Source: CAVPMW01 sp963706515 (lineage in GTDB: Bacteria; Chloroflexota; Anaerolineae; Anaerolineales; UBA4823). From it: DNA of 64,000 nt. Within the stretch, counting starts at the first letter, position 1. Each line of letters begins with the position of its first letter. Below the pieces are notes generated by a model that saw only the letters and a list, made by a program, of their open reading frames with translations, had not been told where the DNA came from and ran no database searches. The translations under genes were made by a program, and so were the position numbers. Location: contig CAVPMW010000002.1 of the NCBI GenBank assembly GCA_963706515.1, forward strand, positions 124,001 to 188,000. The letters run 5' to 3'. Shown here piece after piece: positions 63,936 through 64,000 of this stretch.

Positions 63936-64000
63936 CTCGAATGACAGTAATTGGCCGATCATTTGGAACTTACTTTGTAAAAATACTTTATGCCAATCAC

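Overview
The window looks like a chromosomal segment of a member of the Chloroflexota, most likely class Anaerolineae. This is inferred from gene content only: a reduced Tad pilus cluster without a secretin, a Ser/Thr kinase with TolB-like repeats, split glycine decarboxylase subunits, DUF4870 proteins, many GAF/GGDEF and NarL-type two-component proteins, and an array of non-pyrrolysine MttB-family methyltransferases. No rRNA, tRNA, CRISPR array, phage gene or full-length transposase was seen.

Layout. 0-1.3 kb: 3' part of a GT-C membrane glycosyltransferase. 1.3-9.7 kb: a NarL-type regulator and DegS-type kinase next to a Tad pilus locus (flp, cpaB, receiver-fused cpaE, cpaF, tadB, tadC). 9.7-12.7 kb: comF, long-form hpf, a cNMP-binding protein with a small partner, and a frameshifted folE. 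12.8-15.9 kb: a copper operon (csoR-copZ-copA) with a strong promoter and a recognisable operator. 16-20 kb: a lamin-tail surface protein, an MFS exporter, a DEDDh exonuclease and a polytopic membrane protein. 20-28.9 kb: a second two-component pair, the glyoxylate shunt (aceB-aceA), a sensor kinase and upp. 29-31.4 kb: ruvB, a DUF2905 protein, queA. 31.4-36 kb: two diguanylate cyclases. 37-42 kb: pyrimidine-nucleoside phosphorylase, fmt-phosphatase-panE, a universal stress protein. 42.5-46.1 kb: glycine cleavage genes gcvH-gcvPA-gcvPB behind a tandem glycine riboswitch, with no gcvT. 46.3-48 kb: two DUF4870 proteins.

48-63 kb is the most unusual part. A corrinoid protein is followed by three tandem MttB-superfamily methyltransferases and a YwiC-like membrane protein, all on the minus strand. 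Facing away are an Lrp/AsnC regulator and a lysine/saccharopine-dehydrogenase-like enzyme. Next comes a creatininase-family hydrolase at the end of a dipeptide/oligopeptide ABC importer operon. Together these suggest uptake, hydrolysis and corrinoid-dependent demethylation of an N-methylated compound; the substrate is not determinable from sequence.

Two whole-window patterns stand out. First, three families of about 96-114 bp inverted-repeat elements occur here, each in two copies. One family has 16-bp terminal repeats, 5-bp target duplications and a central hairpin whose sequence differs between copies while staying self-complementary. Second, nine single-base reading-frame shifts break otherwise well-conserved genes; eight are one extra base and one is a missing base. 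Residual sequence error is the simplest explanation, but the bias deserves checking.
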